Shown piece by piece: positions 16,902 through 27,268 of a stretch of DNA of 64,000 nucleotides. The DNA comes from Herbaspirillum sp. (GTDB taxonomy: Bacteria; Pseudomonadota; Gammaproteobacteria; Burkholderiales; Burkholderiaceae_D). The position numbers were made by a program, and so were the translations under genes. A model generated the notes under the pieces. It was not told the DNA's origin. It saw only the letters and a program-made list of their open reading frames with translations, and did no database searches. Where the stretch lies: contig NZ_JAGIBI010000001.1 in assembly GCF_017744395.1 (NCBI RefSeq), positions 1,054,001-1,118,000 of the forward strand, read 5' to 3'. Position 1 is the stretch's first letter, and every line of letters begins with the position of its first letter.

Positions 16902-19232
16902 TTATTCGGCATCGCCGCCGGCCGGCACCAGGATTTCGCGGTTGCCGTTCGACTGCATCGTCGACACCACGCCGCTCTGCTCCATCTGCTCCAGCAGGCG
17001 CGCGGCGCGGTTGTACCCGATGCGCAGGTGGCGCTGCACCAGGGAGATCGAGGCGCGGCGATTCTTCAGCACCACGGCCACCGCCTGGTCGTACAGTTCG
17101 TCGCTCTCGCCGCCACCGGCGCCCGCTCCTGCGCCGCTGCCGCCCTCGGCGTCTTCCAGCACGCCGCCTTCTAGGATGCCTTCGATGTAATTCGGTTCCC
17201 CCTGGGACTTGAGGTGTTCCACCACGCGATGGACTTCATCGTCGGAGACGAACGCCCCGTGCACGCGCACCGGCAAACCGGTGCCGGGCGGCATGTACAG
17301 CATGTCGCCCATGCCCAGCAGGGTCTCCGCGCCCATCTGGTCGAGGATGGTGCGCGAGTCGATCTTGGACGACACCTGGAAGGCGATGCGGGTCGGCACG
17401 TTGGCCTTGATCAGGCCGGTGATCACGTCCACCGACGGGCGCTGGGTGGCGAGGATCAGGTGGATGCCGGCCGCGCGCGCCTTCTGCGCGATACGGGCGA
17501 TCAGTTCTTCCACCTTCTTGCCCACCACCATCATCAGGTCGGCCAGTTCGTCGATGATGATGACGATGGTTTCCAGCTGCTCCAGCGGTTCCGGCGCGTC
17601 CGGCGTCAGGCTGAACGGATTGGGGATCTTCTCGCCGCGCTTGTCGGCGTCGATGATCTTCTGGTTGTAGCCGGCCAGGTTGCGCACGCCCAGCTTGGAC
17701 ATCTTCTTGTAGCGGCGCTCCATCTCTTCCACCGCCCAGTTCAGCGCGTGGCCGGCCTGGCGCATGTCGGTCACCACCGGCGCCAGCAGGTGCGGAATGC
17801 CTTCGTAGATCGACAGTTCCAGCATCTTCGGATCGATCAGGATCAGGCGCACCTGCTTGGGCGTGGACTTGTACAGCAGCGACAGGATGGTGGCGTTGAT
17901 GCCCACCGACTTGCCCGAACCGGTGGTGCCGGCCACCAGCAGGTGCGGCATCTTGGCGAGGTCGGCCACCACCGGGTTGCCGGCGATGTCCTTGCCCAGC
18001 GCCACGGTCAGGCTGGAATGGCTGTCGTTGTAGACCTTGGAGCCGAGGATTTCGGTCAGGCGCACGATCTGGCGCTTGGGATTGGGCAGCTCCAGGCCCA
18101 TGAAATTCTTGCCCTGGATGACTTCCACCACGCGAATCGAGGTCAACGACAGCGAACGCGCCAGGTCGCGCGCCAGGTTGACGATCTGGCTGCCCTTGAC
18201 GCCGGTGGCCGGTTCGATCTCGTAACGGGTGATCACGGGGCCGGGATAGGCGGCCACCACCTTGACCTCGACGCCGAAGTCGGACAGCTTCTTCTCGATC
18301 AGGCGGCTGGTGAATTCCAGCGTCTCGACCGACACCGTCTGCTGCGCCGGCGGCGCTTCATCCAGCAGCGACAGCGGCGGCAGGTCGGTATTGCTGTCGT
18401 CGAACAGGCTGGTCTGCTTTTCCTTCTGCACGCGGTCGGATTTCTGGACTTCGACGATCTGCGGTTCGATACGGATCGGCGGCGCCTCGACGATCTTGGC
18501 GCGCTCCTGCACCACCACTTCCTCGCGCTTGACCGCGGCTTCGGCGCCGGCCTTGCGGTCGGCGCGCGCGGCGAAGAAATTGCGCACCCACAGCAAGCCG
18601 TCCTCGATGGCGCCGCCGATGCGCTCCACCGCCGCCAGCCACGACACATGGAAGAACAGGGAGAAGCCCAGTCCAAACAGCAACAGCAGCAGCAAGGTAG
18701 CGCCGGTGAAGCCGAAGGTAGGCTGCACCGCCGTGCCGATCATCTCGCCCAGCACGCCGCCGGAAGAATGCGGCAGCTTGGGCGCCAGGCGGTGCATGCG
18801 GGTGAATTCAATGCCGAGACTGCCGGTCAGCATAAAGACGAAGCCGACGGCGCGGATCAAGGGTTCCTGCCGGTGTTCCGGCTCGGTTTCCTTTTCCATC
18901 AGGAAGCGGGTGGACAGGCGGCGGTAGCCATTCCAGACCGAGCGCCCCAGCAGCACGCACCACCACCAGGCCGACATGCCGAAGATGTACAGCATCAGGT
19001 CCGCCATCCAGGCGCCGACGCGGCCGCCCCAGTTGGCGACGCGCGGCACCGAACTGGCCACCGACCAGCCCGGGTCGGTCTTGGAATAAGTCAGCAGGAT
19101 CAAGACCAGGTAGACCAGCAGCGCGGTCAGCGCCAGCCAGCGCGCTTCGGAAATCAGCCGCACCAGGCGGCCGGGCATCGGCGGGGCCGGCGCTTTGGTG
19201 TTGCGGATATGGGCTTGACTCGTCTTCGACAT
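16902..19232 (-). CDS. ftsK: DNA translocase FtsK
   Basis: A septum-located DNA pump that aligns and resolves chromosome termini at division. The 776-residue protein has an N-terminal membrane region with about four helices (35-55, 85-105, 130-150, 175-200), a short linker and the RecA-like motor: Walker [11 protein letters not shown] (around 435), Walker [14 protein letters not shown], and [17 protein letters not shown]. The C-terminal winged-helix gamma domain (about 710-776: [20 protein letters not shown]) reads KOPS and contacts XerD. The linker is short compared with E. coli. trxB is divergent, lolA is downstream. Confidence 0.97.
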   Translation of the reverse strand: MSKTSQAHIRNTKAPAPPMPGRLVRLISEARWLALTALLVYLVLILLTYSKTDPGWSVASSVPRVANWGGRVGAWMADLMLYIFGMSAWWWCVLLGRSVWNGYRRLSTRFLMEKETEPEHRQEPLIRAVGFVFMLTGSLGIEFTRMHRLAPKLPHSSGGVLGEMIGTAVQPTFGFTGATLLLLLLFGLGFSLFFHVSWLAAVERIGGAIEDGLLWVRNFFAARADRKAGAEAAVKREEVVVQERAKIVEAPPIRIEPQIVEVQKSDRVQKEKQTSLFDDSNTDLPPLSLLDEAPPAQQTVSVETLEFTSRLIEKKLSDFGVEVKVVAAYPGPVITRYEIEPATGVKGSQIVNLARDLARSLSLTSIRVVEVIQGKNFMGLELPNPKRQIVRLTEILGSKVYNDSHSSLTVALGKDIAGNPVVADLAKMPHLLVAGTTGSGKSVGINATILSLLYKSTPKQVRLILIDPKMLELSIYEGIPHLLAPVVTDMRQAGHALNWAVEEMERRYKKMSKLGVRNLAGYNQKIIDADKRGEKIPNPFSLTPDAPEPLEQLETIVIIIDELADLMMVVGKKVEELIARIAQKARAAGIHLILATQRPSVDVITGLIKANVPTRIAFQVSSKIDSRTILDQMGAETLLGMGDMLYMPPGTGLPVRVHGAFVSDDEVHRVVEHLKSQGEPNYIEGILEGGVLEDAEGGSGAGAGAGGGESDELYDQAVAVVLKNRRASISLVQRHLRIGYNRAARLLEQMEQSGVVSTMQSNGNREILVPAGGDAE

Positions 19233-19484
19233 AACTTCCGTGCAAAAAAAGCGTAATCGCCATTGTATAACGGCATTGGATTTGGCTTGCCCGGGATTTC
19301 CGGCGCGACATCATTGCCAGCTCGACAATTCCAGGCGCGGCATGCAGCCCATGCGGCCTATCGGATGGATAGCGTAATTCCATCAATTGGACAGTAGCCT
19401 TCGTCTATAATCTTACCCGTTTTGCAGCGCAATATTGGCTGCCCCCAGCCCCGAATTGAAATCCCGGGATTCGCCTCCAGCTAA

Positions 19485-20480
<996 letters not shown>

Positions 20481-20536
20481 GCAGCATAAGCCAGCCGTTG
20501 CGCGCCGGATGAACTAGCGGCGCGGCTGCGCATCAA

Positions 20537-20571
20537 AAAGCCGGTGGAAGGCAAGCGCTTCCACCGGCTTT
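20537..20571 (+). terminator. Intrinsic terminator of trxB
   Basis: A perfect 14-bp stem (20537-20550 with 20558-20571) with a 7-base loop is followed by TGTTTTTC. Confidence 0.9.
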
Positions 20572-20597
20572 GTTTTTCATTTCTCCGGAGTTGCGCC

Positions 20598-20906
20598 ATG
20601 ACCACTTCCCGCCTCGCCCTGCTTCCGGCTCTTGCCGCGATCATCCTGCTGGCCGCCTGCAACACCTCCCAGGAAACGAAACCCCATGAAGCCGACAGCA
20701 GCGCCGGTTGCGACGCCAGCAAGGTCGACTACCTGATCGGCCAGAATGTCAGCGGCTATATCGAGCGCAAGGCCATGAAGGAATCGGGCTCCTCCGATGT
20801 CCGCACGCTGCTTCCGGACAGCGTGGCCACCATGGAATACAACCCCAGGCGCCTGAACATCCACACCGATGCCGGCAAGGTCATCATCCAGCTGACCTGC
20901 GGCTGA
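20598..20906 (+). CDS. Lipoprotein of the I78 peptidase-inhibitor family
   Basis: A 102-residue exported protein. The signal peptide ends in a lipobox (LLAAC, Cys21), so it is predicted to be a lipoprotein. The mature part matches the I78 inhibitor pattern: CDASKVDYLIGQNVSG, a helix, PDSVATMEYNPRRLNIHTD and a terminal CG, with two cysteines placed for a disulfide. Family members inhibit serine proteases such as elastase; the target here is unknown. CGGAG lies 8 bases before the ATG. It probably has its own promoter, since a trxB terminator precedes it. Confidence 0.85.
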   Translation: MTTSRLALLPALAAIILLAACNTSQETKPHEADSSAGCDASKVDYLIGQNVSGYIERKAMKESGSSDVRTLLPDSVATMEYNPRRLNIHTDAGKVIIQLTCG

Positions 20907-20962
20907 ACTACGGCCGGGGTTCTGATAAAGTAGTCCGTTGGGATGTTTCACCGGGCCGCATC

Positions 20963-21622
20963 ATGGCGACAATCAAGGATTTTTCCGCACTCAAGGGGCT
21001 GCGCAAGCAATTGCAGGCCGAAGAACAGGCGCGCGCCGAGGCGCAGGCCGAACGCCTGCGCAACGAGGCCAAACTCAGGGAAGAGACCGATATCTTCCGC
21101 AACAGCATCGGCCAGGTGGCGCCGCTGCGCACCAAGGCCACCGACAAGGCGCACCACTTGCCGGACTTGCCGCCGCCCATTCCGCGCCAGCATCTCGCCG
21201 ACGAACAGGCGGCGCTGCTGGAATCGCTGTCCGACGAATTCACCGTCGACACCCTGATGGACAGCGACGAGAACCTCAGCTTCGCCCGCCCCGGCGTGGG
21301 CCCCGACGTGCTGAGCAAGCTGCGGCGCGGCAACTGGGTGATCCAGGCCCAGCTCGACCTGCACGGCTACCGGCGCGACCAGGCGCGCGAAGCGCTGGGC
21401 GAATTCCTGCGCCAGTCCAGGAGGCGCGGCCTGCGCTGCGTGCGCGTGATCCACGGCAAGGGCCTGGGTTCGGTCAACAAGGAGCCGGTGCTGAAGCACA
21501 AGGTGCGCAACTGGCTGGCGCAAAAGGATGAAGTGATGGCCTTCTGCCAGGCCCGCGCGGCCGATGGCGGCGCCGGAGCGCTGGTGGTGTTGCTTAAATC
21601 GAGCGAACGCGTTTCGGGCTGA
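20963..21622 (+). CDS. Smr-domain protein
   Basis: A 219-residue protein with a charged helical N-terminus (about 1-40, rich in Glu/Ala/Arg) and a C-terminal Smr domain: IQAQLDLHGYRRDQAREAL, then RCVRVIHGKGLGS and a last strand GALVVLLK. LDLHG and HGKG are the family hallmarks. Smr domains bind branched or nicked nucleic acids and some cut RNA or DNA. No MutS part is present. The last 29 bases overlap the convergent kinase gene. Confidence 0.9.
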   Translation: MATIKDFSALKGLRKQLQAEEQARAEAQAERLRNEAKLREETDIFRNSIGQVAPLRTKATDKAHHLPDLPPPIPRQHLADEQAALLESLSDEFTVDTLMDSDENLSFARPGVGPDVLSKLRRGNWVIQAQLDLHGYRRDQAREALGEFLRQSRRRGLRCVRVIHGKGLGSVNKEPVLKHKVRNWLAQKDEVMAFCQARAADGGAGALVVLLKSSERVSG

Positions 21623-22934
21623 TCCCTTCCCTGATGCCGTCGAGCGTACGCTCGATATGATCGAAGCCCGGACGTGCTTCCGGCTCGGGCGACAGGCAGG
21701 CATCGCGCAGCGCAGCCAATTGCACCGCCCCCTCTCCCGGCGCGCAATGCGCCAGCAATTCTTCCAGCAAGCAACCGAAGGCGCGCACTTCCATCGCCTG
21801 CAACGCTGCGGCGTACGGCGCCTCCGGGCCATACATCGAAGCCGCGCCGAAATCCCCCAGCAAGGCCAATCCCGGTGCGCGATGCAGGATGTTGTGGGCG
21901 TACAGGTCGCCGTGCATGATGCCGCGACGGTGCAGATGGGCGGCAGCGGTGGCGATATCGTGGGCGATGCCCAGCGCGTGCGGCCACGTGAAGGCGGCAT
22001 CGGCGGTGTAGACGTCGCGGGTGCAGGACTGCAGGCTGGGCGGTCCGGCCAGATTGGCGAAGGCCGGATCGATCAACGGCATCACCAGGCCGTGAATGTC
22101 ATCTGGATGGCCGGCCAATCGTCCCAGCACCGGAATCAATCCTTCATGGCTGCCGGCAGCGATGCAAGCGGCCATCTCGCGTTCCGGCAAGCCGTCGCTG
22201 GTGACCGCACCCTTGAATAATTTGACCGCCACCGCGCGCTCCCCATCCGCGCCGCGCCAGCGCGCTTCGTGGATCACACCGGAAGCGCCCTCACCCAGCT
22301 TGCGCACCAAAGACAATTCATGCCATGCAATCACCGGAACCGCAACTTCGCGGTCGGCCTGTACTTCATGCGCATGGCAGAACGGGTTTCCCGCAAAGGC
22401 CAGCCAACTCAGCCGCGGCAATGCCACCAGCCATGCAGGGAATACTTCCAGCGCGTTGGCCGCCAGCCGCAACAGTTCCAGGTTGCGGCAATGCGCCAGC
22501 TCCGGCGGCAGTGAACGCAAGCGGTTCCCGGCCAGCATCAGCTTTTGCAGCGGCGCGCAGCGGCCTATCGATGCCGGCAGGTGTTCGATGCGGTTGTCGG
22601 TCAGCACCAGCCAGCGCAATGTGGCGGGCAAGGATTCTTCAGGCACGCGCGCGATGCGGTTGGCCTTGAACCCGATCATTTCCAGCTTCGCGCAACGGCC
22701 CAGCACGGCCGGCAATTCGGTGAAGGCATTGTCGGAGCAGAACACGATGCGCAGCCGCTGCAGTCGCGGCAGGTCGTCCGGCAACGCGCTCAGTTGATTG
22801 CCGCTCAAGTCGAGGATTTCCAGCGTGTCGGCCAGCGTGAAAATCTCGCGCGGGAATTCGCGCAGGCCGCAGGACAGCGATAGGCGGGTAACACCGGCCA
22901 GTTGGCCGCTGCGCAATTGTTCCAGGGTATGCAT
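21594..22934 (-). CDS. Leucine-rich-repeat protein kinase fusion
   Basis: A 446-residue soluble protein joining a leucine-rich repeat domain (about 15-185, seven or so repeats of LxxLxLxxNxLxxLP type) to a Ser/Thr/Tyr-kinase-like domain (about 206-440). The kinase keeps the glycine loop GEGASG (214-219), the ATP lysine (AVKLF, K238), a catalytic loop HGDLYAHN (D343, N348) in place of HRDxxxxN, and DFG (361-363), so it may be active. No signal peptide or membrane helix is seen. Such fusions recall plant and Dictyostelium signalling proteins and are patchy in bacteria. Substrate and role are unknown. Confidence 0.85.
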   Translation of the reverse strand: MHTLEQLRSGQLAGVTRLSLSCGLREFPREIFTLADTLEILDLSGNQLSALPDDLPRLQRLRIVFCSDNAFTELPAVLGRCAKLEMIGFKANRIARVPEESLPATLRWLVLTDNRIEHLPASIGRCAPLQKLMLAGNRLRSLPPELAHCRNLELLRLAANALEVFPAWLVALPRLSWLAFAGNPFCHAHEVQADREVAVPVIAWHELSLVRKLGEGASGVIHEARWRGADGERAVAVKLFKGAVTSDGLPEREMAACIAAGSHEGLIPVLGRLAGHPDDIHGLVMPLIDPAFANLAGPPSLQSCTRDVYTADAAFTWPHALGIAHDIATAAAHLHRRGIMHGDLYAHNILHRAPGLALLGDFGAASMYGPEAPYAAALQAMEVRAFGCLLEELLAHCAPGEGAVQLAALRDACLSPEPEARPGFDHIERTLDGIREGISPKRVRSI

Positions 22935-23006
22935 GCAAATGTCGGGAAACGCAAAGCGCGCAGTGTAACAGCAGCGCCTCCCGCATCCCCTGGCATTGCC
23001 TGCGCT

Positions 23007-24245
23007 TCAGAACAGGTCGAGCTGCCCGACATTGTTCCTGGCCTGCTGCCGTGCCGTCGGCGCCACCAGCGGCCGCCGGAACTGGCTGGCGTCGAGCGTG
23101 CCGAAGGCGCGGTTCCTGTGCGTAATGCCCAGTCGCCGGCTGGCCTTTTCGAAGCGCTGCCGCAGCAAGTCGGCCCAGGCGCCGGTGCCGCGCATGCGGG
23201 TGGCGAAATCGGCGTCGTAGTCCTTGCCGCCGCGCATGTCCTGGATGCGGTTCATCACGCGCGCGGCGCGATCCGGGAAGTGCGCCTGCAGCCATTGCCG
23301 GAACAGCGGGCTCACTTCCCACGGCAGGCGCAGCACGATGTAGCCGGCCTGCCCCGCCCCGGCCTCGATGGCGGCTTCCATCACACGCTCCAGGTCCGGT
23401 TCGGTGATGAACGGGATCACCGGCGCGATGGAGACGCTGACCGGAATCCCCGCCTCGGCCAGCGTCCTGATCACCCGCAGGCGCCGCATGGGACTGGCCG
23501 CCCGCGGCTCCAGCGTGCGCGCGATGGCCGGGTCCAGCGTGGTAATGGTGACGGCGGCGATCGCCTGGCGCCTGGCCGCCATCGCAGCCAGCAGGTCGAT
23601 GTCGCGCTCGATCAGCGATGACTTGGTGATCAGCGCCACCGGATTGCCGCAGTCATGCAGCACCTGCAGCACGCGCCGCGTCAATTGCAGTTCCCGCTCG
23701 ATCGGCTGGTAGGCGTCGGTATTGATGCCTACCGTGATGGTGTCGGGCACGTAGGAGGGGCGCGCCAGCTCGCGCAGCAGCAGTTCCGGCGCGTTGGTCT
23801 TGGCGAACAGGCGGCTTTCGAAATCCAGCCCCGGCGACAGGCCGAGATAGCTGTGCGACGGCCGCGCGAAACAATAGATGCAACCGTGTTCGCAACCGCG
23901 ATAAGGATTGAGCGACAGGCTGAACGGCAGGTCGGGTGAACTGTTGCGGCTGAGGATGGACTTCGCCGTTTCTTCGGTGACGATGGTTTTCAGGGGAGGC
24001 GCTTCATCCTCGTCATCGTCCGGATCGACCGGCATCATCGCTTGCCAGCCGTCGTCGAACGCTTCCCGGCTGACCGACTCGTAGCGCCCGCGCAGGTTGG
24101 TCACCGCCCCGCGCCCCTTGCGGGCGACCTGGGCAGGATGGAGGTAGGACTCCGGCGTCAGGGTCGGGTCATCGTCGGCAGGCGGTTTGGGCTGCGCCGG
24201 GAACGGTGCGGCAATGCCTTCCGGAAATTTGGGGAATCTGGACAT
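23007..24245 (-). CDS. PA0069-family radical SAM protein
   Basis: A 412-residue radical SAM protein of the SplB-like PA0069 group. After a variable ~70-residue N-terminus comes ILSRNSSPDLPFSLSLNPYRGCEHGCIYC, containing the cluster motif CxxxCxxC (C-EHG-C-IY-C). It is followed by ARPSHSYLGLSPGLDFESR and ITVGINTDAYQPIER, which are diagnostic of this family. The C-terminus ends QLDLF, resembling a beta-clamp-binding pentapeptide (QL[D/S]LF). The substrate is not known; relation to spore photoproduct lyase hints at nucleic-acid chemistry. Confidence 0.9.
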   Translation of the reverse strand: MSRFPKFPEGIAAPFPAQPKPPADDDPTLTPESYLHPAQVARKGRGAVTNLRGRYESVSREAFDDGWQAMMPVDPDDDEDEAPPLKTIVTEETAKSILSRNSSPDLPFSLSLNPYRGCEHGCIYCFARPSHSYLGLSPGLDFESRLFAKTNAPELLLRELARPSYVPDTITVGINTDAYQPIERELQLTRRVLQVLHDCGNPVALITKSSLIERDIDLLAAMAARRQAIAAVTITTLDPAIARTLEPRAASPMRRLRVIRTLAEAGIPVSVSIAPVIPFITEPDLERVMEAAIEAGAGQAGYIVLRLPWEVSPLFRQWLQAHFPDRAARVMNRIQDMRGGKDYDADFATRMRGTGAWADLLRQRFEKASRRLGITHRNRAFGTLDASQFRRPLVAPTARQQARNNVGQLDLF

Positions 24246-24408
24246 GGTAAGAACACAAAATACCGTCTATCTATCGATATTGATTCAGCTCGACCGATGC
24301 TATCGTGGGATTCCGTTTTCAAGGAAAAACGGGATGCCATCCGGCCCGGGAGGGGGGCCGATGCTCATTTCTCCCGCACAATCCGCCTCCTTTTTCTGGA
24401 GAGTTCTC

Positions 24409-24867
24409 ATGCGCCTGTTACGCTCTGCCTCGCTGGCCGCCCTTGCGCTGGCCGCGACGACGACCGCCTATGCCAAGTCCGAGGTTTGCCATGCCGCTTC
24501 CGAGAAGCAGATCGCATCCCTGTTCGACCGCTGGAACGCATCGCTGCAAACGGGCGATCCGAAAAAGGTCGTCGCCAACTATGCGAAAAAATCGGTCCTG
24601 CTGCCCACGGTTTCCAACAAGCCGCGCCTGACCGCGGAAGCGAAGGAAGACTATTTCGAGCACTTCCTCGAGCGTAAGCCCGTGGGAAGCATCGACAGCC
24701 GCTCCATCGAAATCGACTGCAATAGCGCAATCGACGTCGGCCTGTACACGTTCAAGTTCGCGGACGGTTCGGAAGTGAAGGCACGCTACACCTTCACCTA
24801 CAAATGGAATGGCAGGCAGTGGCTGATCTCCAGCCACCACTCATCGGCCATGCCGGAAAAGAACTGA
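24409..24867 (+). CDS. Exported SnoaL-like (SgcJ/EcaC, DUF4440-type) protein
   Basis: A 152-residue protein with a clear signal peptide (cleavage after TAYA, residue 22) and a SnoaL/NTF2-like alpha+beta barrel: IASLFDRWNASLQTGDPKKVV, ANYAKKSVLLPT, and a last pair of strands ARYTFTYKWNGRQWLISSHHSS. This layout is that of the SgcJ/EcaC and CaMKII-association-domain group, whose bacterial members mostly have no known reaction. The ATG is placed after CTGGAGAG. A strong palindrome that resembles a LexA site follows 35 bases downstream. Confidence 0.85.
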   Translation: MRLLRSASLAALALAATTTAYAKSEVCHAASEKQIASLFDRWNASLQTGDPKKVVANYAKKSVLLPTVSNKPRLTAEAKEDYFEHFLERKPVGSIDSRSIEIDCNSAIDVGLYTFKFADGSEVKARYTFTYKWNGRQWLISSHHSSAMPEKN

Positions 24868-24901
24868 GATCCAGGGCACATCCCTGATCTTTGCATCTCC
24901 C

Positions 24902-24939
24902 ACGGCAAAATACTGTATTTATATACAGTATTTTGCCGT
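24902..24939. promoter_or_regulatory. Perfect palindrome containing a near-consensus LexA (SOS) box
   Basis: Arms of 17 bp (24902-24918 with 24923-24939) surround TTAT. The core TACTGTATTTATATACAGTA (24910-24929) differs from the E. coli LexA consensus at one base and fits CTGT-N8-ACAG. It could instead be an A+T-rich terminator hairpin after the SnoaL-like gene, but no T run follows. The gene it would control is unclear. Confidence 0.5.
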
Positions 24940-24953
24940 TTGCTTCGCCCTCA

Positions 24954-24978
24954 TGCAAGCCTTGTTTCAATTTTCCTT
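24954..24978 (+). repeat. 25-bp imperfect direct repeat, copy 1
   Basis: Matches 25066-25090 at 21 of 25 positions, around a shared TGTTTCAATT. Both copies lie upstream of the AcoR-type gene and may be regulator sites. Confidence 0.55.
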
Positions 24979-25065
24979 GCAGCAAGCCGGCCATGGGCCG
25001 CAATGGCCGGAATTGACTCGTTGATATACAACGCGCCCTCCCCGCCCCTCCCTGATTTTCCCGCC

Positions 25066-25090
25066 TGCAAATCCTGTTTCAATTCTCCTT
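25066..25090 (+). repeat. 25-bp imperfect direct repeat, copy 2
   Basis: Second copy, 112 bp after the first. Confidence 0.55.
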
Positions 25091-25230
25091 TTCCGGTACG
25101 GCAATATCGCCGCGCAAGAGCAAGACTGGCGCCGATTAATCGGTTATGCTCGGACCACCTTGCTTCTGAAATTACAAAAAAAATCAAACAAGGGGGGAAA
25201 GAAAAAACTTGCGCCCCAAAGGAGACAACG

Positions 25231-27195
25231 ATGCAACACTTGGCAGGCCGGCCGGATGCCGGCATGGGCAATGCGCCTGCGCTTCAATCCGAAGCCGACA
25301 GCAGGCTGCTCGACCTGCAGGCCATCGAACGTTCGCACCAGCGCAGTTCTTCCTATGGCATCACCCGTCGGCAGCGCCCCGACCTGGATACGCTCTCGCA
25401 CCCCGACCTGGCGCTGACGCTGGAGTCCAACCATGCGCTGTTCGGCCATGCGCGGCCGGTGATGGAAACGCTCTACGACCAGATCCGCAACACCCACAGC
25501 ATGGTGATCCTGTCGGACGCCAGCGGCACCATCCTGCATACGCTGGGCGACAACGACTTCCTGGCCAAGGCCGACCGTGTGGCGCTGGGCGCCGGCGGCT
25601 GCTGGTCGGAACAGTTGCGCGGCACCAATGCCATCGGCACCGCCCTGTTCGAACAGAAGCCGACCACCGTGCATGCGCAGGAACACTATCTCGACGCCAA
25701 TCGTTTCCTGACCTGCTCGGCCGCGCCCATCTTCGACCATCTGGGCAAGGTGCTGGGCGTGCTGGACGTTTCCGGCGAATGCGGCAGCTTCCACAAGCAC
25801 ACCATGGCGCTGGTGCGGATGTCGGCGCAGATGATAGAGAACCACCTGCAGGCCGGCAGCTTCCCCGATGGCATCACCCTGCACTTCCACAGCCGGCCGG
25901 AATTCGTCGGCACGCTGGTCGAGGGTATCGTCAACTTCACGCCGGGCGGGCGCTTCCTGGCCGCCAATCGCAGCGCACTGTTCCAGCTCGGCCTGCCGCT
26001 GGGCGCATTGCAATCGCATACCTTCAGTTCGCTGTTCGGCGTGCCGGTGTCGATGCTGTTCGACCACTACCGCAAGGCAGCGCCGGGGCTGATGGCCTTG
26101 TACCTGCACAGCGGCATCCAGATCCATGCGCGCGCCGAGTTGCGGCTGCGCGAACAGCACTTCCAAAACACGCGCGAGGCGGCCATCGATGCGCCCGCCT
26201 CCGTACCGGCAACACCTGCCGGCCGCGGCACGGCCCTCCCGGCCCTCCCCGACTTGCAGATGCTCGATACCGGGGACGAAAGGATGGCGGCCGTCATCGC
26301 CAAGCTGCGCAAGGTAATCGACCGCGACATCCCCATCCTGATCACCGGCGAGACCGGCACCGGCAAGGAATGGCTGGCACAGGCCATCCATCGGGAAAGC
26401 GTGCGCGGCGCGACGGCGCCCTTCGTCGCGCTGAACTGTTCCGCGATTCCGGAAAACCTGATCGAAGCCGAACTGTTCGGCTATGAAGACGGCGCCTTCA
26501 CCGGCGCGCGGCGCAAGGGCGCGCTGGGCAAGATCGCCCAAGCGCATGGCGGCACGCTGTTCCTGGATGAAATCGGCGACATGCCGCTGGCATTGCAGGC
26601 GCGCCTGCTGCGCGTGCTGCAGGAACGCGCGGTCGCGCCGCTGGGCGGCAGCCGCGTGGTTCCGGTGAACTTCGCACTGGTATGCGCCACCCACCAGCCG
26701 CTGCGCGAGATGGTGGCGCGCCATGCGTTCCGCGAGGATCTCTACTACCGCATCAACGGCTTGCAGGTGAAGCTGCCGCCATTGCGCGAACGCAGCGACC
26801 TGGCGCAACTGGCGGAAATGATCCTGCGGCATGAAGGCGGCCCGCAGGCGCCCCGCTTCGACGAACAGGTGCGCAGCCGGCTGCTGTCCAATCGCTGGCC
26901 CGGCAACCTGCGCCAGTTGGCCAACCTGATCCGCACCGCGCTGGCCATGGCGGCCGGAGAAGAACGCATAGGCTTGCGCCATCTGCCGGATGATTTTCTG
27001 GATGAGGATGACGCCGCCGGCACGGCGTTGCCCTTGCCGGACAAGCCCTGCGCGTCGCTGTCGATGCAAGACAGCGAATGGGACGCCATCGAACGCGCGC
27101 TGCGCGCACATGGCGGCAATGTCAGCGCCGCCTCGAAGGCGCTGGGCATTTCACGCAATACCATCTACCGCCGTCTCAAGGCACACGGCGACTAG
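25231..27195 (+). CDS. acoR: AcoR-type sigma-54-dependent activator (GAF-AAA-Fis)
   Basis: A 654-residue enhancer-binding protein. The N-terminal sensor (about 60-220) is the GAF-like domain of AcoR-type regulators with LSDASGTILHTLGD and GGCWSEQLRGTNAIGTAL. The AAA+ core has Walker A GETGTGKEW, the sigma-54 contact motif GAFTGA, LFLDEIGDMP (Walker B) and RLLSNRWPGNLRQL. A Fis-type helix-turn-helix ends the protein (ALGISRNTIYRRLK). Family members respond to acetoin, alcohols or aldehydes. A consensus sigma-54 promoter precedes the aldehyde dehydrogenase gene 8 kb away, a likely target. AAAGGAGAC 4 bases before the ATG fixes the start, although the frame is open further upstream. Confidence 0.9.
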   Translation: MQHLAGRPDAGMGNAPALQSEADSRLLDLQAIERSHQRSSSYGITRRQRPDLDTLSHPDLALTLESNHALFGHARPVMETLYDQIRNTHSMVILSDASGTILHTLGDNDFLAKADRVALGAGGCWSEQLRGTNAIGTALFEQKPTTVHAQEHYLDANRFLTCSAAPIFDHLGKVLGVLDVSGECGSFHKHTMALVRMSAQMIENHLQAGSFPDGITLHFHSRPEFVGTLVEGIVNFTPGGRFLAANRSALFQLGLPLGALQSHTFSSLFGVPVSMLFDHYRKAAPGLMALYLHSGIQIHARAELRLREQHFQNTREAAIDAPASVPATPAGRGTALPALPDLQMLDTGDERMAAVIAKLRKVIDRDIPILITGETGTGKEWLAQAIHRESVRGATAPFVALNCSAIPENLIEAELFGYEDGAFTGARRKGALGKIAQAHGGTLFLDEIGDMPLALQARLLRVLQERAVAPLGGSRVVPVNFALVCATHQPLREMVARHAFREDLYYRINGLQVKLPPLRERSDLAQLAEMILRHEGGPQAPRFDEQVRSRLLSNRWPGNLRQLANLIRTALAMAAGEERIGLRHLPDDFLDEDDAAGTALPLPDKPCASLSMQDSEWDAIERALRAHGGNVSAASKALGISRNTIYRRLKAHGD

Positions 27196-27229
27196 AAGGC
27201 ATTTCAGCCTGGTTCGTTGCGGCCAGCCC

Positions 27230-27263
27230 GCTTCCCGGCATGGGAAGCGCTTGGCATGCGCTT
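27230..27263. terminator. Possible weak terminator between acoR-type gene and eutC
   Basis: Two overlapping short inverted repeats (GCTTCCC/GGGAAGC at 27230-27248 and AAGCGC/GCGCTT at 27245-27263) are followed by TCTTCTT, between convergent genes. Confidence 0.35.
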
Positions 27264-27268
27264 TCTTC

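Larger units (their letters stand above)
24868..25230. other. Intergenic region upstream of the AcoR-type gene
   Basis: Holds the LexA-like palindrome and the two 25-bp repeats. A 23-codon open frame begins at 24953 but lacks a ribosome binding site. No other gene is seen. Confidence 0.5.

Noticed and set aside
17214-19256. Long open frame opposite ftsK
   Set aside because: It has no start signal or protein-like pattern; its His/Gln/Arg-rich composition mirrors the ftsK codons.
25100-25160. Sigma-54 promoter for the AcoR-type gene
   Set aside because: TGGCGCC is present, but no GC occurs at the required 10-bp distance.
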